From contig CM038727.1 of assembly GCA_021613375.1 (NCBI GenBank), forward strand, positions 1,933,481 to 1,997,480: 64,000 nt of DNA, read 5' to 3'. The notes under the pieces were generated by a model. The model was given only the letters and a program-made list of their open reading frames with translations, did not search any database and was not told the origin of the DNA. A program made the translations under genes and the position numbers. The DNA comes from Megaleporinus macrocephalus (taxonomy: Eukaryota > Chordata > Actinopteri > Characiformes > Anostomidae). The first letter of the stretch is position 1; each line of letters begins with the position of its first letter. Below are positions 1-9,860 of this stretch, piece by piece.

Positions 1-136
1 CTCCCCGGGTACTGTGGATAGGGCTGCTCACCACTATGGGCAAGGTGTGTGTGTGGGTGTGGGTGTTCCACAGCCCCCTAGTGAGTGGGTGGGTGGCTGG
101 GTGGGTGGCTGGGTGGGTGTGTGGGTGCTGGGCTGG

Positions 137-169
<33 letters not shown>

Positions 170-391
170 GGTGTTCCACTGCCCCCTAGTGGGTGTGTGT
201 TTACTAGGGTGTTTGTGTGTTTGCTAGGGTGTGTGTGTGTCTGTGTGTGTGTTTGCTAGGGTGTGTGTGTGTGTGTTTACTAGGGTGTGTGTGTGTTTAC
301 TAGGGTGTGTGTGTGTGTGTGTGTGTTTACTAGGGTGTGTGTGTGTGTGTGTGTTTACTAGGGTGTGTGTGTGTGTGTGTGTGTGTTTACT

Positions 392-426
<35 letters not shown>

Positions 427-570
427 ACTAGGGTGTGTCTGTGGGTGTGTGTGTGTGTTTACTAGGGTGTGTGTGTGTGTGTCTGTGTGTGTGTGTGTGT
501 TTACTAGGGTGTGTCTGTGTGTGTGTGTGTGTGTGTGTGTTTACTAGGATGTGTGTGTGTGGGGGGGTGG
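1..570. repeat. SINE-tail-derived (GT)n / TTTACTAGGG minisatellite
   Basis: The segment opens with 'tactgtggatagggctgctc accactatgggcaagg' (split here), which recurs at 39118 and 55855. It then runs into alternating (GT)n blocks and 'gtttactaggg' steps up to about 560. The block 'ggttaaatgcagag' at 570-583 resembles the 3' end of a tRNA-type SINE common in fish. Open frames here encode only Cys-Val runs and are repeat artefacts. The left edge is cut by the window start. Confidence 0.8.
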
Positions 571-700
571 TTAAATGCAGAGATCAGACACAAGGGGCTT
601 ATATTCTAATAGGTATTGATCAGTGATCAGTGATCTGAACGGCGGTCCGTGTGAGATTCCTCCGTCAGTATTAACGCTCAGATGCTGTTGGTGTGTTGTA

Positions 701-820
701 GGGGGGCCGTTTGATCTGATGTCTCGGAGGTTAATCGCTGCCAGCAGTGGAGGAATAGCGGAGAGCATCGCCAAGAAAGTACAGCAGTTCTCCTGCGGAC
801 GTGATGACACGGAGAACTAG
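701..820 (+). CDS. Putative 3' terminal coding exon, unknown gene
   Basis: After an acceptor-like 'ttggtgtgttgtag' (687-700) the frame reads GGPFDLMSRRLIAASSGGIA, then ESIAKKVQQFSCGRDDTEN, and stops with TAG at 818-820. The composition is protein-like (mixed polar, amphipathic helix around RRLIAASSGGIAESIAKKV) and unlike the repeats on either side. I do not recognise the family. The frame is open upstream to 623, but that part (CCWCVV) looks intronic. No polyadenylation signal is evident just downstream, and no other exon was found in the window, so the gene body would lie to the left. It could also be a chance open frame or a processed fragment. Confidence 0.4.
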   Translation, partial: GGPFDLMSRRLIAASSGGIAESIAKKVQQFSCGRDDTEN

Positions 821-1165
821 ATCACACGCTGCCTTCACAACCAGTAAAGGGATAACAGTAATTATCCCTATACTCCGTTATCTCCAGAGCTGCTCCGTAA
901 CTCCTCGCCTTAATCCATCAGCTCAGTACACGCTCCGTTTATTTAACCACGCAGGAAGAAAATCTCAGATCTCAGATCTCAGATCTCAGCTTCAGGACTC
1001 ACGCCTTGGATTCAGGTTTGTATTCCGAATATTAGTCCAGACGAGCCGGTTAAGGCTGATCCAGTTACTCAGTTACCCTGACTTTTTAAATCTCCCATAG
1101 AAACAGTGATGTAAATCATAAACAGGGTCTCTAGTCACACGATTTGACTTTCATTACTATTAATA
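821..1165. other. Unique sequence, possible 3' UTR
   Basis: No repeat family or convincing coding signal was seen apart from a short (AGATCTC)n run at 962-988. If the exon ending at 820 is real, this would be its 3' untranslated region. Confidence 0.3.
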
Positions 1166-2152
1166 TTAGAGATGGAAGGATCGATTGGCTATGTATCGTG
1201 TCGGATGATTTTTATCAACATATGTGATCGGTGATCGGCCGATGTTTCTCCAATTTAGCCGATCTCGAGAGCAGATCGATGGCGTTAAACCAATTAGACT
1301 AATTTCTGTATTTTTAGCTAGTGTTTCATAGCCCTGGCGTTTCATGTAGTCCGCCGTGAAACCCAATCCGGCCAGCTCCCTGCAATTCCTATCTGAACCA
1401 CTAGGTGGAAATACATACCCTTTAATTTTTCACAGACTGACTACAGCGGCGGCCTTGCGAGAACAGTTTGTGGCGTTCACGGCATGCGCTGACAGAAAAC
1501 ATGTCGTCCGTCTGGGAGTTTGTTATCATTTATCGTATGTGATGCAGACTCATCTAGGACGTTTTTAAAATTGGTAAACCAAGACAAAGACATTTAACAC
1601 TACTAATCTGATACAGCACTTCAGAGACACCACACAGCTGAATACAGTGAGTATCAGTAAACAGCAGAGCTAGCACACACAGCTAACACAAACTAATAAC
1701 CCAGAAACCAGTACAGACCAGATCTGACCGGTACCAACAGAACAGCAGCAGTAATTCAATATTCTACATTTAATAATTACTGATTTAGTTTAAAATAACA
1801 GCGTCTGCTTTTAATGACTGCAGTTTTGACTGTATTTATTTAATTAGCTTTTTTTAGTTTTAAATTAAGGGTCTAAATGTAATGATTACAGTATTGGGGA
1901 TATTTGTTTGATGTACTTTGTTTATTTATTGTTAATTTAGTTAAAAATATTATGCTGTTTCATATGAGCTGGTTAAAATGGTAATAGACCAGTTTAGACC
2001 ATGTTTCATGACTTGCCTGCGCTAATAACTACATGTAGCCCTGCTGTGACATATAGCCCCGCCCTCGATCGCTATTGGATATGGGACAATCGTGCTAAAA
2101 GGCGATTGGCGATCGGAATCGGCCTCAAAAACGCTGATCAGTCCATCTCTAA
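1166..2152. mobile_element. hAT-like non-autonomous DNA transposon
   Basis: The left end 'ttagagatggaaggatcgat' (1166-) is mirrored by the right end 'gatcagtccatctctaa' (to 2152), whose reverse complement is ttagagatggactgatc. Just inside each end are GATCGG/CGATCGG-rich stretches (1227-1265 and 2066-2122), as in the widespread 'agagatggaccgatc' family of fish. The interior has no transposase frame. Target-site duplications cannot be fixed because the flanks are AT-rich (taata / tatat). Assignment to hAT rests on remembered end sequences. Confidence 0.55.
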
Positions 2153-2374
2153 TATATATCATTTTAAAGGCCTGGCTGCTTCGTGTCATGCTTGTCATGC
2201 ATCACTCACAGTCCAGAGCGCTGCTACTCTACACACTGTGTTGCAGTGAGAGCGCCAGTGGCTTCATTTGTGGACTAAACTCACAGAAATGTACATGGTT
2301 TATCACTCTTGGCCTCAGTTTACTGATTAACTTACTGGAGCTGGAACTGGAATATGTGAAGTGAGAGGACTAGG
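2153..2374. other. Unique sequence
   Basis: No feature supported. Two short open frames overlap it, but without codon-like composition or splice context. Confidence 0.4.
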
Positions 2375-2500
2375 CTGTAACTCCTGAGCCGGCCAGTGAG
2401 AGCCTTCAGGCAAGACCACCTTTGCCCCCTGTATGAAATAATCAAGCCGTAAGTCACTCTGGATAAAACTGAATGCCAAAAGCTGTAAATGTGAAGTAAC
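2375..2500 (+). mobile_element. SINE/LINE 3' tail fragment
   Basis: The stretch 'gtaagtcactctggataaaa' followed by 'ctgaatgccaaaagctgtaaatgt' in pieces closely resembles the 3' tail shared by many fish SINEs and their partner LINEs (gtaagtcgctctggataa...aaatgccataaatg). No tRNA-like head lies within 300 bp upstream, so only the tail survives. Confidence 0.6.
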
Positions 2501-2579
2501 GGGCTATTAGCGTCTGTCGTTTATCTAAAAGACCGGCTGCCCTTGTACATTTTCCAGCTGCAGCATTCTGCTGGGTCTC

Positions 2580-2580
<1 letters not shown>

Positions 2581-2665
<85 letters not shown>
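2581..2665. repeat. (TG)n(TA)n compound microsatellite
   Basis: About 26 TG units are followed by about 16 TA units, ending exactly at the terminus of the element that starts at 2666. Confidence 0.95.
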
Positions 2666-2668
<3 letters not shown>

Positions 2669-3186
2669 TACTGCTCAGAAGTTTGGGATCACAGTGAAAT
2701 GTTCTTGTTTTAATGGAGTATCTTCTTCCTTAACACAACAATGGACTGACGGGTCTCTAAAGAAAGTTGTTTCTTTCTGGTCATTGTGAGTCGGTCAGCA
2801 AGCCATCAACTGCTGATCTTCAGATACTAAACTAACCTAGAATGTTGTTCCCTTTTATACTCACTTATTAGTAGAATGTTTTTCAGCTGTGATCACAATT
2901 GATCAAGAGTGTCCAAACAACCAGTTAGTCCAATAACAACCTTAACTTGGATTGGTGGTCGTACCAGGAGATTTAGACAGAGGACTGAGAATTACTGATA
3001 ATAGGACTATAAGTAAAATAAGCCTCTATACAAAAATAGACTTTAATACAAACATTTTTATTCTTTAAAAATCATCTGATACACTTACATTAATTGTGAA
3101 ATTAACAATATTGTTTGTGAATTGTATGAAAATCGCTTGAAATGAAATTCTAAAGTGATCCTAAACTTTTAAACTTTTGAGCGGTA

Positions 3187-3189
<3 letters not shown>
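2666..3189. mobile_element. Tc1/mariner-type MITE with TIRs
   Basis: The left terminus 'cactactgctcagaagttt gggatcac' (in two pieces) is matched by the right terminus ending 'aaacttttgagcggtagta'. The reverse complement of the right end gives actaccgctcaaaagttt and then ggatcac after a short tandem slip ('cttttaaacttttg'). The element is about 520 bp with no transposase frame. It lies inside a TA microsatellite, the expected target for Tc1/mariner transposons, which insert at TA. Confidence 0.75.

Positions 3190-3239
<50 letters not shown>
3190..3239. repeat. (AT)n microsatellite
   Basis: About 25 AT units abut the right end of the MITE. With the TA run on the left, this looks like one microsatellite split by the insertion. 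Confidence 0.95.
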
Positions 3240-3242
<3 letters not shown>

Positions 3243-3730
3243 TCATACATAGATACATACATGCGCACACACACACAAACAAATAACATCCTTTTATTTT
3301 AGAAAGGGAGAATGACGTATCGGAATACCCCAGCAAGTGACGGGTAAAGGGTCCTATCTTTTAGGCTGTGTCCCAAACATGGCCATCATCTTGAAAGCCT
3401 TCATATTGGATCAGGGGCAAGTTTTTCCGATTTTATTTACTGTCAGTTAACATGTGAAGGAAAGTTCTTCTTTCTTTTATGTTTTGTTTGTGTTTCTGGA
3501 ATCATCTGTATGTACAGAAGGTGTGAAATATTGTGCTATTTATGGTGTTATTATGATGTTTGCAGTGTTGAAGTATTTATTTGACTAATAAGCCACATGA
3601 TCACAGTAGTTAGTACGGTGGCAGTGTGTAATAATACATACAGTATATTGTGACACAACCCGTGTGTTTCTGGTGGTTGTTTCTTCTCATGCGCCGTATT
3701 ACACCAGTTTTAACCTCTGTGTACTTCTGA
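3240..3730. other. Unique AT-leaning sequence
   Basis: No gene, repeat family or RNA recognised. A short (CA)/(ACAT) run occurs at 3240-3285. Confidence 0.4.
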
Positions 3731-3769
3731 CTGTGGTACGTTGGTGTAGTGGTCAGCACAGTGGTGACC
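3731..3769 (+). mobile_element. tRNA-like SINE head fragment
   Basis: The block 'ggtacgttggtgtagtggtc agcaca' (split) matches the A-box part of the SINE head at 53283. It stops where the next dispersed repeat begins at 3771, and no B box follows. Confidence 0.5.
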
Positions 3770-3770
3770 C

Positions 3771-4100
3771 CTTTCCAAGCTTTTCCTAAACAACCCAGTA
3801 TTATTATCAGTTCTGATCTAATACCTGCTTTGACTGCTCAGTACTTCATTAAGATAAATCAAGATTTGCTGCTGAAGGAACTGAATACATTCATACAATG
3901 TCTGGGGCGTCCAGGAGAAATCTGGAACCTAACTTTGTTCTTCAAACTGGATCAAGATCTGATCTACTTCTCTCACAATAACATACTCATGTTACTTTGT
4001 ATTGTATGTCTGATTATTTACATCTGTTCTAATCAGATCTGCAGGAGAATATACACTTATTGATCAGATAAAGGCTTTTACACTCAGGTGCTCAGGTGCC
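3771..4100 (+). repeat. Dispersed ~300-bp repeat, copy 1
   Basis: This is nearly identical to 40915-41215 (+) and to the reverse complements of 14231-14506 and 59560-59890. Shared core words are 'aacaacccagtattattatc', 'gaactgaatacattcatac' and 'ggggcgtccaggagaaatct'. The frame encoding KINQDLLLKELNTFIQCLG stays open in all copies. Few differences separate them, so this fits recent spread as well as coding constraint. Class unknown: no terminal inverted repeats or tRNA-like boxes were found. Confidence 0.8.
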
Positions 4101-4336
4101 CATGCTACACTCAGAGTGGACTCTAGCAGCACCGCTGTGTCTGATCCACTCACACCAGCACAACACACACTAACACAAAACCACCAGTACTGAGAATGAT
4201 CCACCTCACTAATAGTATCTGCTCTGTGGTGGTCCTGTGGGGGTCCTGATCATTAAAGAACAGAGTAATAAAGTATACAGAGAATCAGATGAACTACAGT
4301 CTGTAAGTGGAGCTCCTGTATGGTCAGTGGAGTATG
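4101..4336 (+). mobile_element. Palindromic DNA-transposon-like repeat, partial copy A
   Basis: Words such as 'ctgatccactcacaccagca', 'tagtatctgctctgtggtgg' and 'gatgaactacagtctgtaag' recur inverted at 13205-13618 and in both orientations at 33057-33578. Only one arm of the palindrome is present here. Confidence 0.75.
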
Positions 4337-4554
4337 TATGTTATATATATATATATATAATGTACACAATCATCTCTCTCTGTCTTCATTATAGACTATT
4401 TACTGACTTCCAGCTGAATAGATATCTAACAGCTGTTAACCTTTTTTTCCATCTTCACCTCTGAATTCAGCCACTGCTTCTCCACATGTTGACTCAGCTG
4501 GTTCCTCATTACTACAGAAGAACCTGCGTTGAAATAGAAGAAACGGAACGTCTA
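4337..4554. other. Short (AT)n and unique sequence
   Basis: An AT run at 4343-4360 is followed by unremarkable sequence leading into the minisatellite. No gene signal. Confidence 0.4.
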
Positions 4555-4558
4555 CAGA

Positions 4559-5378
4559 CACTGAGAGACCGTACACACTCCACACAGACACTGAGAGACC
4601 GTACACACTCCACACAGACACTGAGAGACCGTACACACTCCACACAGACACTGGGAGACCATACACACTCCACATTGACACTGGGAGACCGTACACACTC
4701 CACACAGACACTGGGAGACCATACACACTCCACACAGACACTGGGAGACCATACAAACTCCACACAGACACTGGGAGACCGTACACACTCCACACAGACA
4801 CTGGGAGACCGTACACACTCCACACAGACACTGGGAGACCGTACAAACTCCACACAGACACTGGGAGACCGTACACACTCCACACAGACACTGGGAGACC
4901 ATACACACTCCACACAGACACTGGGAGACCGTACACACTCCACACAGACACTGGGAGACCGTACACACTCCACACAGACACTGAGAGACCATACACACTC
5001 CACCCAGACACTGAGAGACCATACACACTTCACACAGACACTGGGAGACCATACAAACTCCACACAGACACTGGGAGACCATACACACTTCACACAGACA
5101 CTGGGAGACCATACACACTCCACACAGACACTGGGAGACCATACACACTTCACACAGACACTGGGAGACCATACACACTCCACACAGACACTGAGAGACC
5201 ATACACACTCCACACAGACACTGGGAGACCATACACACTCCACACAGACACTGGGAGACCATACACACTTCACACAGACACTGGGAGACCGTACACACTC
5301 CACACAGACACTGGGAGACCATACACACTCCACACAGACACTGGGAGACCGTACACACTCCACACAGACACTGAGAGA
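4559..5378. repeat. 30-bp minisatellite, 27 units
   Basis: The unit ACACTGGGAGACCATACACA + CTCCACACAG repeats with an exact 30-bp period from 4559 to 5369, plus a partial unit. Nearly all variation is single-base at a few columns (GAG/GGG, CGT/CAT, CACT/AACT, CTCC/CTTC) and no unit changes length. Because 30 is divisible by three and the unit lacks stop codons, frames of 314 aa (+) and 298, 268 and 196 aa (-) stay open. They carry only 10-residue repeats (QTLGDHTHST) and are not called as genes. Confidence 0.97.
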
Positions 5379-5820
5379 ACTGAACATAATACTTCTAATG
5401 TATTGCATATTTATTATTGTTGCACTTTAGAGTATATAAAGTATATACTTTAACAACTTTACTTACTCACCAGTGGACACAAACATAAACAAGACACTCA
5501 GATTAAGAAACATATTTGTATCTCGATAAATCCTTAAAAATTAAACTTTCCAAACTGATATTATACTGAATACCTTTTTGTGCAGGAGAACAATACTTAC
5601 TAATACTCTTCTTAAGTATATCTCAATTAAAAGATCAAGTAAATTACAAGTAAAGGCCAACTATACTTAGACTTTTCTATAGACTTGTCAATATAATCCA
5701 AGCATACTGTGTTTAGTGTATCACTGAGAAGTACATACAAAGTAAACTGAAACTCACTCGTGTTCAGTTTAAATGAAGTATACTAATAACACACTCGAAT
5801 AAACTTCTTTGATGTAAAGG
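5379..5820. other. AT-rich unique sequence
   Basis: No gene or recognised repeat. Contains scattered 'aagtatact' motifs. Confidence 0.4.
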
Positions 5821-6660
5821 AACTGCCCGTCTGATGTGTCTGAAGAGCTTTTAGAGAAACTTTTAGAGCAGTTTTCAGGAGTTTGTTAAGTATTCAGCAC
5901 AGAATCTTCATCTTTCTAAGCGTGTATTGTGGAACAAAGACCAGATTTGAGAGTTCTGTAAGTAGATATTGAGCTGCTGTTCTTTGGGCTTGTTATCGAA
6001 GTGGTCTGCTCTGCAGTTCATCCTCCGACGGAGAGCGCGATGCCGAACAAAGAGCAGATTTAGATGTCTTCGACTGATTGGGCTGAGTTTCTGGTTCACG
6101 TTACTGGTGCTGGTTTTTAAGGGACACTGCAGAGTGTGCTTATCCGGCCTACGGTCAGAAGAGGTCAGCAGAGCTCCTTGACTGCTGAGTTTCCATCCGC
6201 CAGATTAAGACCCTCTCATTAGTCCTCGGGGTAAAGGCCGGCCGAGTCGAGGCACGCTGTGGTTTGAGGCAGGGCGAGAACGTGAGCGTCGATCTCCTCG
6301 TTGGCGCCTCTCGAACTCTCTGGCTTTACATTCCGGCGGCTGCTCCACTCCTCCACACCAGCAGCTTCGGAATTGAAGGCGTTTCTGGAAAAGTGAGCGT
6401 AGAGAGAAAAATGAGTTGATGGATCACCCGGCGCTTTGTCGGCCCACCGTTATCGATCCCCCCAAACAAATGCTACCTTTGTTTATCAAAGCGGCAGATT
6501 TAATTACATTTGCAGAGGAACGTTTTTTTAGCCCCTCTTCCGACGGAGCACTTTGTCTCACCCGCCTGAACTTCAGGTCTTTATTGAGCGGGTGGGTCGT
6601 TTCTCATGCTCGTCTTTATCCCTGAGTCAGCAGAGCTGGTCCCGCTTCACTCCGCCGCTC
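5821..6660. other. Unique GC-balanced segment, candidate regulatory DNA
   Basis: Non-repetitive, CpG-containing sequence, densest between 6190 and 6640, with AT cores such as 'gatttaattacatttgcag' (6498-6516). Open frames of 60-70 codons have no splice context or recognisable product. Looks like a conserved non-coding element, but conservation was not tested. Confidence 0.3.
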
Positions 6661-6852
6661 CATTAGCAGACTTGAATAACGATGTGTAATGATATGTATT
6701 TATCTTCCGAGAGCCCAGCTGGAGGTTTTCTAGCCGGATTCGGCCAATACGCCTCAAATACAGTCAATTTTTCTAAATCCGATCCATGAGAACCACTTTT
6801 GCCCCCCCTTGATGTTGAAGAACCAACATCAACATAGTGAAAAGCTTCTGAA

Positions 6853-7060
6853 GGTTTAAGGGGAACCCCGGCTGGTAACACTTGTAAGTCTTAATATGTT
6901 GTATTGACTCAAAATTATTAGGACAGGTTATAAAAATCACTAAAAGTATCAGATTTATTAGATTTTGTGTAAAATCCGCTGCACGTTGGTCTCCATTGTT
7001 GTATCTACTGACGTGGTCAGCGGGTAGTGACGTCAAATGGTTGCAGTAACCGGCCGTCAC
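6853..7060 (+). repeat. Dispersed repeat shared with 48139-48310
   Basis: The block 'ggggaaccccggctggtaac' + 'acttgtaagtcttaatatg' and the following 100 bp ('aaaaatcactaaaagt', 'cagatttatt') align collinearly with 48139-48260 in the same orientation. The match may extend to 48310 ('aggtcagatggtttcag' versus 'acgtcaaatggttgcag'). Family not identified. Confidence 0.6.
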
Positions 7061-7079
7061 GCTTGAGAACCTTCTCTTT

Positions 7080-8135
7080 TCCATGATGTAGAAGTTCAAA
7101 AACTCTAAAAAGGTTCTTCACACTTACTCAGGGGTTCGTAAACTTAACAGGAGGTTCTTCACACTCACTCATCTTATTAACAAAGCTGGTTCTCTGAAGA
7201 ACCATTAAAGGGAAAGTGGTTCTTATAACACATTTCCTAAAGAACCATCTCTCTTCGATAATGTGGAGGTTCAAATACTCTCTCAGAGGTTCTTAAACTT
7301 AACAAGAGGTTCTTCACACTCACTTATCTAATCTACAAAACTGAACCATAAAGTGGTTCTTCTGTGGCATTAATTAGGAATGCTTTGTGAAACCTGTTTG
7401 ATAATTCACTGTGGTGAATGTGTATTTTAATTGGTTCCCCAAAAGACAAAGAATTACAATCGAGGTTTCACAAATGGTTTGTTCACTGTAAGGTTCCCTG
7501 AAGAAGAGCTATCTTTGCATCTCACAAAATAGTTCTCTAAAGGAAAATCAAAGTGAAAGTGGTTCTCTGGAAAACTGAAGGGTTCTTTAGGAAATGTTAA
7601 AGAAGAACCACTTTCCCTTTGATTATTGTTTAGAGAATCATTTTTCGGTTCCTGGAAGAAATTTTTCATCTTTTTTTCTCATTCACAAAAATGGTTCTTT
7701 TAAGAAAGGAGACTGTTTTGAGAACTTTCATCTAAGCTGTTTCCCTAAAGAACCATCTGAGGAACCCGTAGGTTTCCCAAAAACGCTTGATTATTATTTA
7801 GTATATGGTTTCCAAAAGAACCCTTAGGTTTCACAAAGAACATTTGAGTTCCTAAAAGAACTCTTGAATGTTTTTTAGTATAAGAGTTTCAGAAGAACCC
7901 GTAGGTTTCCCAAAGAACGCTTGAGTGTTATTTAGTATAAGGTTTCCAAAAGAACCCTTAGGTTTCACAAAGAACCCTTGAGTTTCTAAAAGAACCCCTG
8001 AATGTTTATTAGTCTAAGAGTTTCAGAAGAACCATTAGGTTTCCCAAAGAATGCTTGAGTGTTATTTAGTATAAGGTTTCCAAAAGAACCCTTAGGTTTC
8101 ACAAAGAACCTCTGAGTTCCTAAAAAAACAGCACC
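7080..8135. repeat. GGTTCTT/AAGAACC repeat cluster
   Basis: Dozens of GGTTCTT and its complement AAGAACC occur here in both orientations. From 7740 to 8110 a 120-130-bp direct unit repeats about three times ('cccttaggtttcacaaagaa', 'gtttagtataaggtttccaaaagaac' in parts). This is typical of a palindromic DNA-transposon-derived family common in fish. Open frames at 7454-7669 (-) and 7594-7827 (+) are rich in KNH/SFKE repeats and are not genes. Confidence 0.7.
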
Positions 8136-8149
8136 GTTTATTATAAAGT

Positions 8150-8900
8150 GTGTTCTGTCTTATCACGTTCTAGACGTCGCTGGTGTGCAGCTGTGTAGAG
8201 CTGGGAGACGTGGTACGTGCCTGCTGAGCCCAGAATCTTCTTTTCTTCTGAACGTGACCTTAAAACACCACTAAATCAACAGAGAAGCTGTGAGGTTCTT
8301 CTCAGCAGCCGAGGAAAATGAAAAGCCGGCATTGAAGCTCGGCGGCCTCCGAGTGCCGGCGTGTGGAGCATGAATTCATCCAGAGGAATTCATACAGCAC
8401 TCAGGCGGAATTAGCCGGCCCGGAGGTGGACGTGAGAGCCGCTAATTCATGGCCTCTGTTTCATCGATCTCCTTGTGTCACTCAAGTTGTCTGAGATGTT
8501 AGGACGAGCGGTCGATGCGCTGACCAGCGGTGGCCGAGGCGTTTCGCAATTAGCAGCGTGGAGCTGTCGGCTCTGCTCAGCTGACGACAGGCTGAGCAAA
8601 TAAACACACCAGAATAACACATCACCGCTTCATTCGCTGCTTTAAAACTAAGTTCACCTGCAGCCGCTACGCCGGCCCCGGCCACGCTCGGACCGGGACC
8701 TCACCACAGAAGTTTGGGACACGACTGTGAGCTGTTGTTTACGTTGCCACTCAGGAGAACGAGCCAGCTCGCATTTAATGTGTCTACGTTCCACTGTGGA
8801 TGGAATCCGAGCAGCATCTACTGGACACGTAGACATGAGTTTGACCCTCCCGTCCAGATTCAGCTGACCAGATCTGGTTTTCAGGGGCCAAAAAGTCCAA
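8150..8900. other. Unique GC-balanced segment, candidate regulatory DNA
   Basis: CpG-containing, non-repetitive sequence, most notable at 8318-8465 where 'catgaattcatccagagg' and 'gagccgctaattcatggcc' resemble homeodomain-type AT cores in GC-rich context. Short open frames on both strands show no recognisable protein. Confidence 0.3.
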
Positions 8901-9284
8901 TAACTGATATGATATTATGAGGACACTGGACTAAAAGGTGTTTAAGGTGGTAGTATCTTCAGACTCCTGCAGATGGCGTTGCACCAGAATGATCAGGCTT
9001 TAAATACCTGCAGTGTGTGTGACGGGCTTCATCGTTAAAAAAGGGTTCTAGACTGCTGGGAATGTCTGGTCCGATGTGTGGAAAACGGGTCCCAAAGCAG
9101 ATATTAATGAAGAGCAATGAGTGATTGGATTTGGCCGTGTCTGAAAGGAAGTAGCTGAATTTGCTGATGGCTATTGGCTGATGGGGTCCTCCTCTGTAGC
9201 AGTGGTGCTAGCTTCGGCTTTCATCGTGACTCAGCAAACTAGCTAGCGGTGGTAGCCTAGCCTAGCTAGCTGTTTCTCCAGCTA
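8901..9284. other. Unclassified sequence with CTAG-rich stretch
   Basis: No gene seen. A 'gtagcctagcctagctagct' run lies at 9252-9271. Part may be the left portion of the hAT-type element that ends at 9645. Confidence 0.3.
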
Positions 9285-9646
9285 GTGTCACCACAGCGGG
9301 TGGAAATTATCAGACAGTTAAGCCCCGCCCACTTAAAGGGAAGATATGATTGGTCAGTTTTACTGTTTGAAATTGGTATGGCTCTGAATTATAACTGCCT
9401 GGCCCCCTCTGTACATGAACAGCGGGACCACCAATCACCAACATTCTGCAGAGTCATCACAGTCCATATAGGGGGAGACACAGACTCACAGGCTTCTACT
9501 TAACCCCTCACGCTCCAACACAGATTGAATAGACACGTTTAAATAATTTATTTGTCTATATTTTTATAATTGTTTAGATATATAAGAATATTTTAGGCCC
9601 TCTGAGAGGGCGTAGAGGGCCATGACGGTTCCCCACTGCTGTAGAT
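9285..9646. mobile_element. hAT-type transposon end (3' part)
   Basis: The segment holds 'ttaagccccgcccacttaaa' and ends with 'ggccatgacggttccccact gctg'. The reverse complement of that end, cagcagtggggaacc, fits the CAGNGGTGGGNAACC-type hAT terminus. A clear matching left terminus was not found, so the element may be truncated. The 72-codon frame inside has no transposase similarity that I can see. Confidence 0.5.
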
Positions 9647-9860
9647 GATACATACTGGGCCAAAGCATGTTTGACCCCCAAAGGTCCAGTTAGTTTGACT
9701 AGTGTGGTCATTCAGTGTCCGGGCACGGTTCAGTTGGGCTCAGTTTATATCTAGTGTGGTCACTAGTGGGGTAAGACCTAACAGTTGGAATCTCAGAAAT
9801 TGGCCTCAAATGGTTTAGTTTAGGAAGGAACTAGTTTGTGAAATATTCTAAAAGAGTGTC
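9647..9860. other. Unclassified sequence
   Basis: No gene. The wording 'tagtgtggtcattcagtgtc' / 'ctagtgtggtcactagtgg' suggests a short internal duplication. Confidence 0.35.

Noticed and set aside
4486..5430. Long frames on both strands over the 30-bp repeat (10-residue repeat protein)
   Set aside because: Unit length divisible by three with no stop codon explains them; there is no start context, splice site or non-repeat domain.
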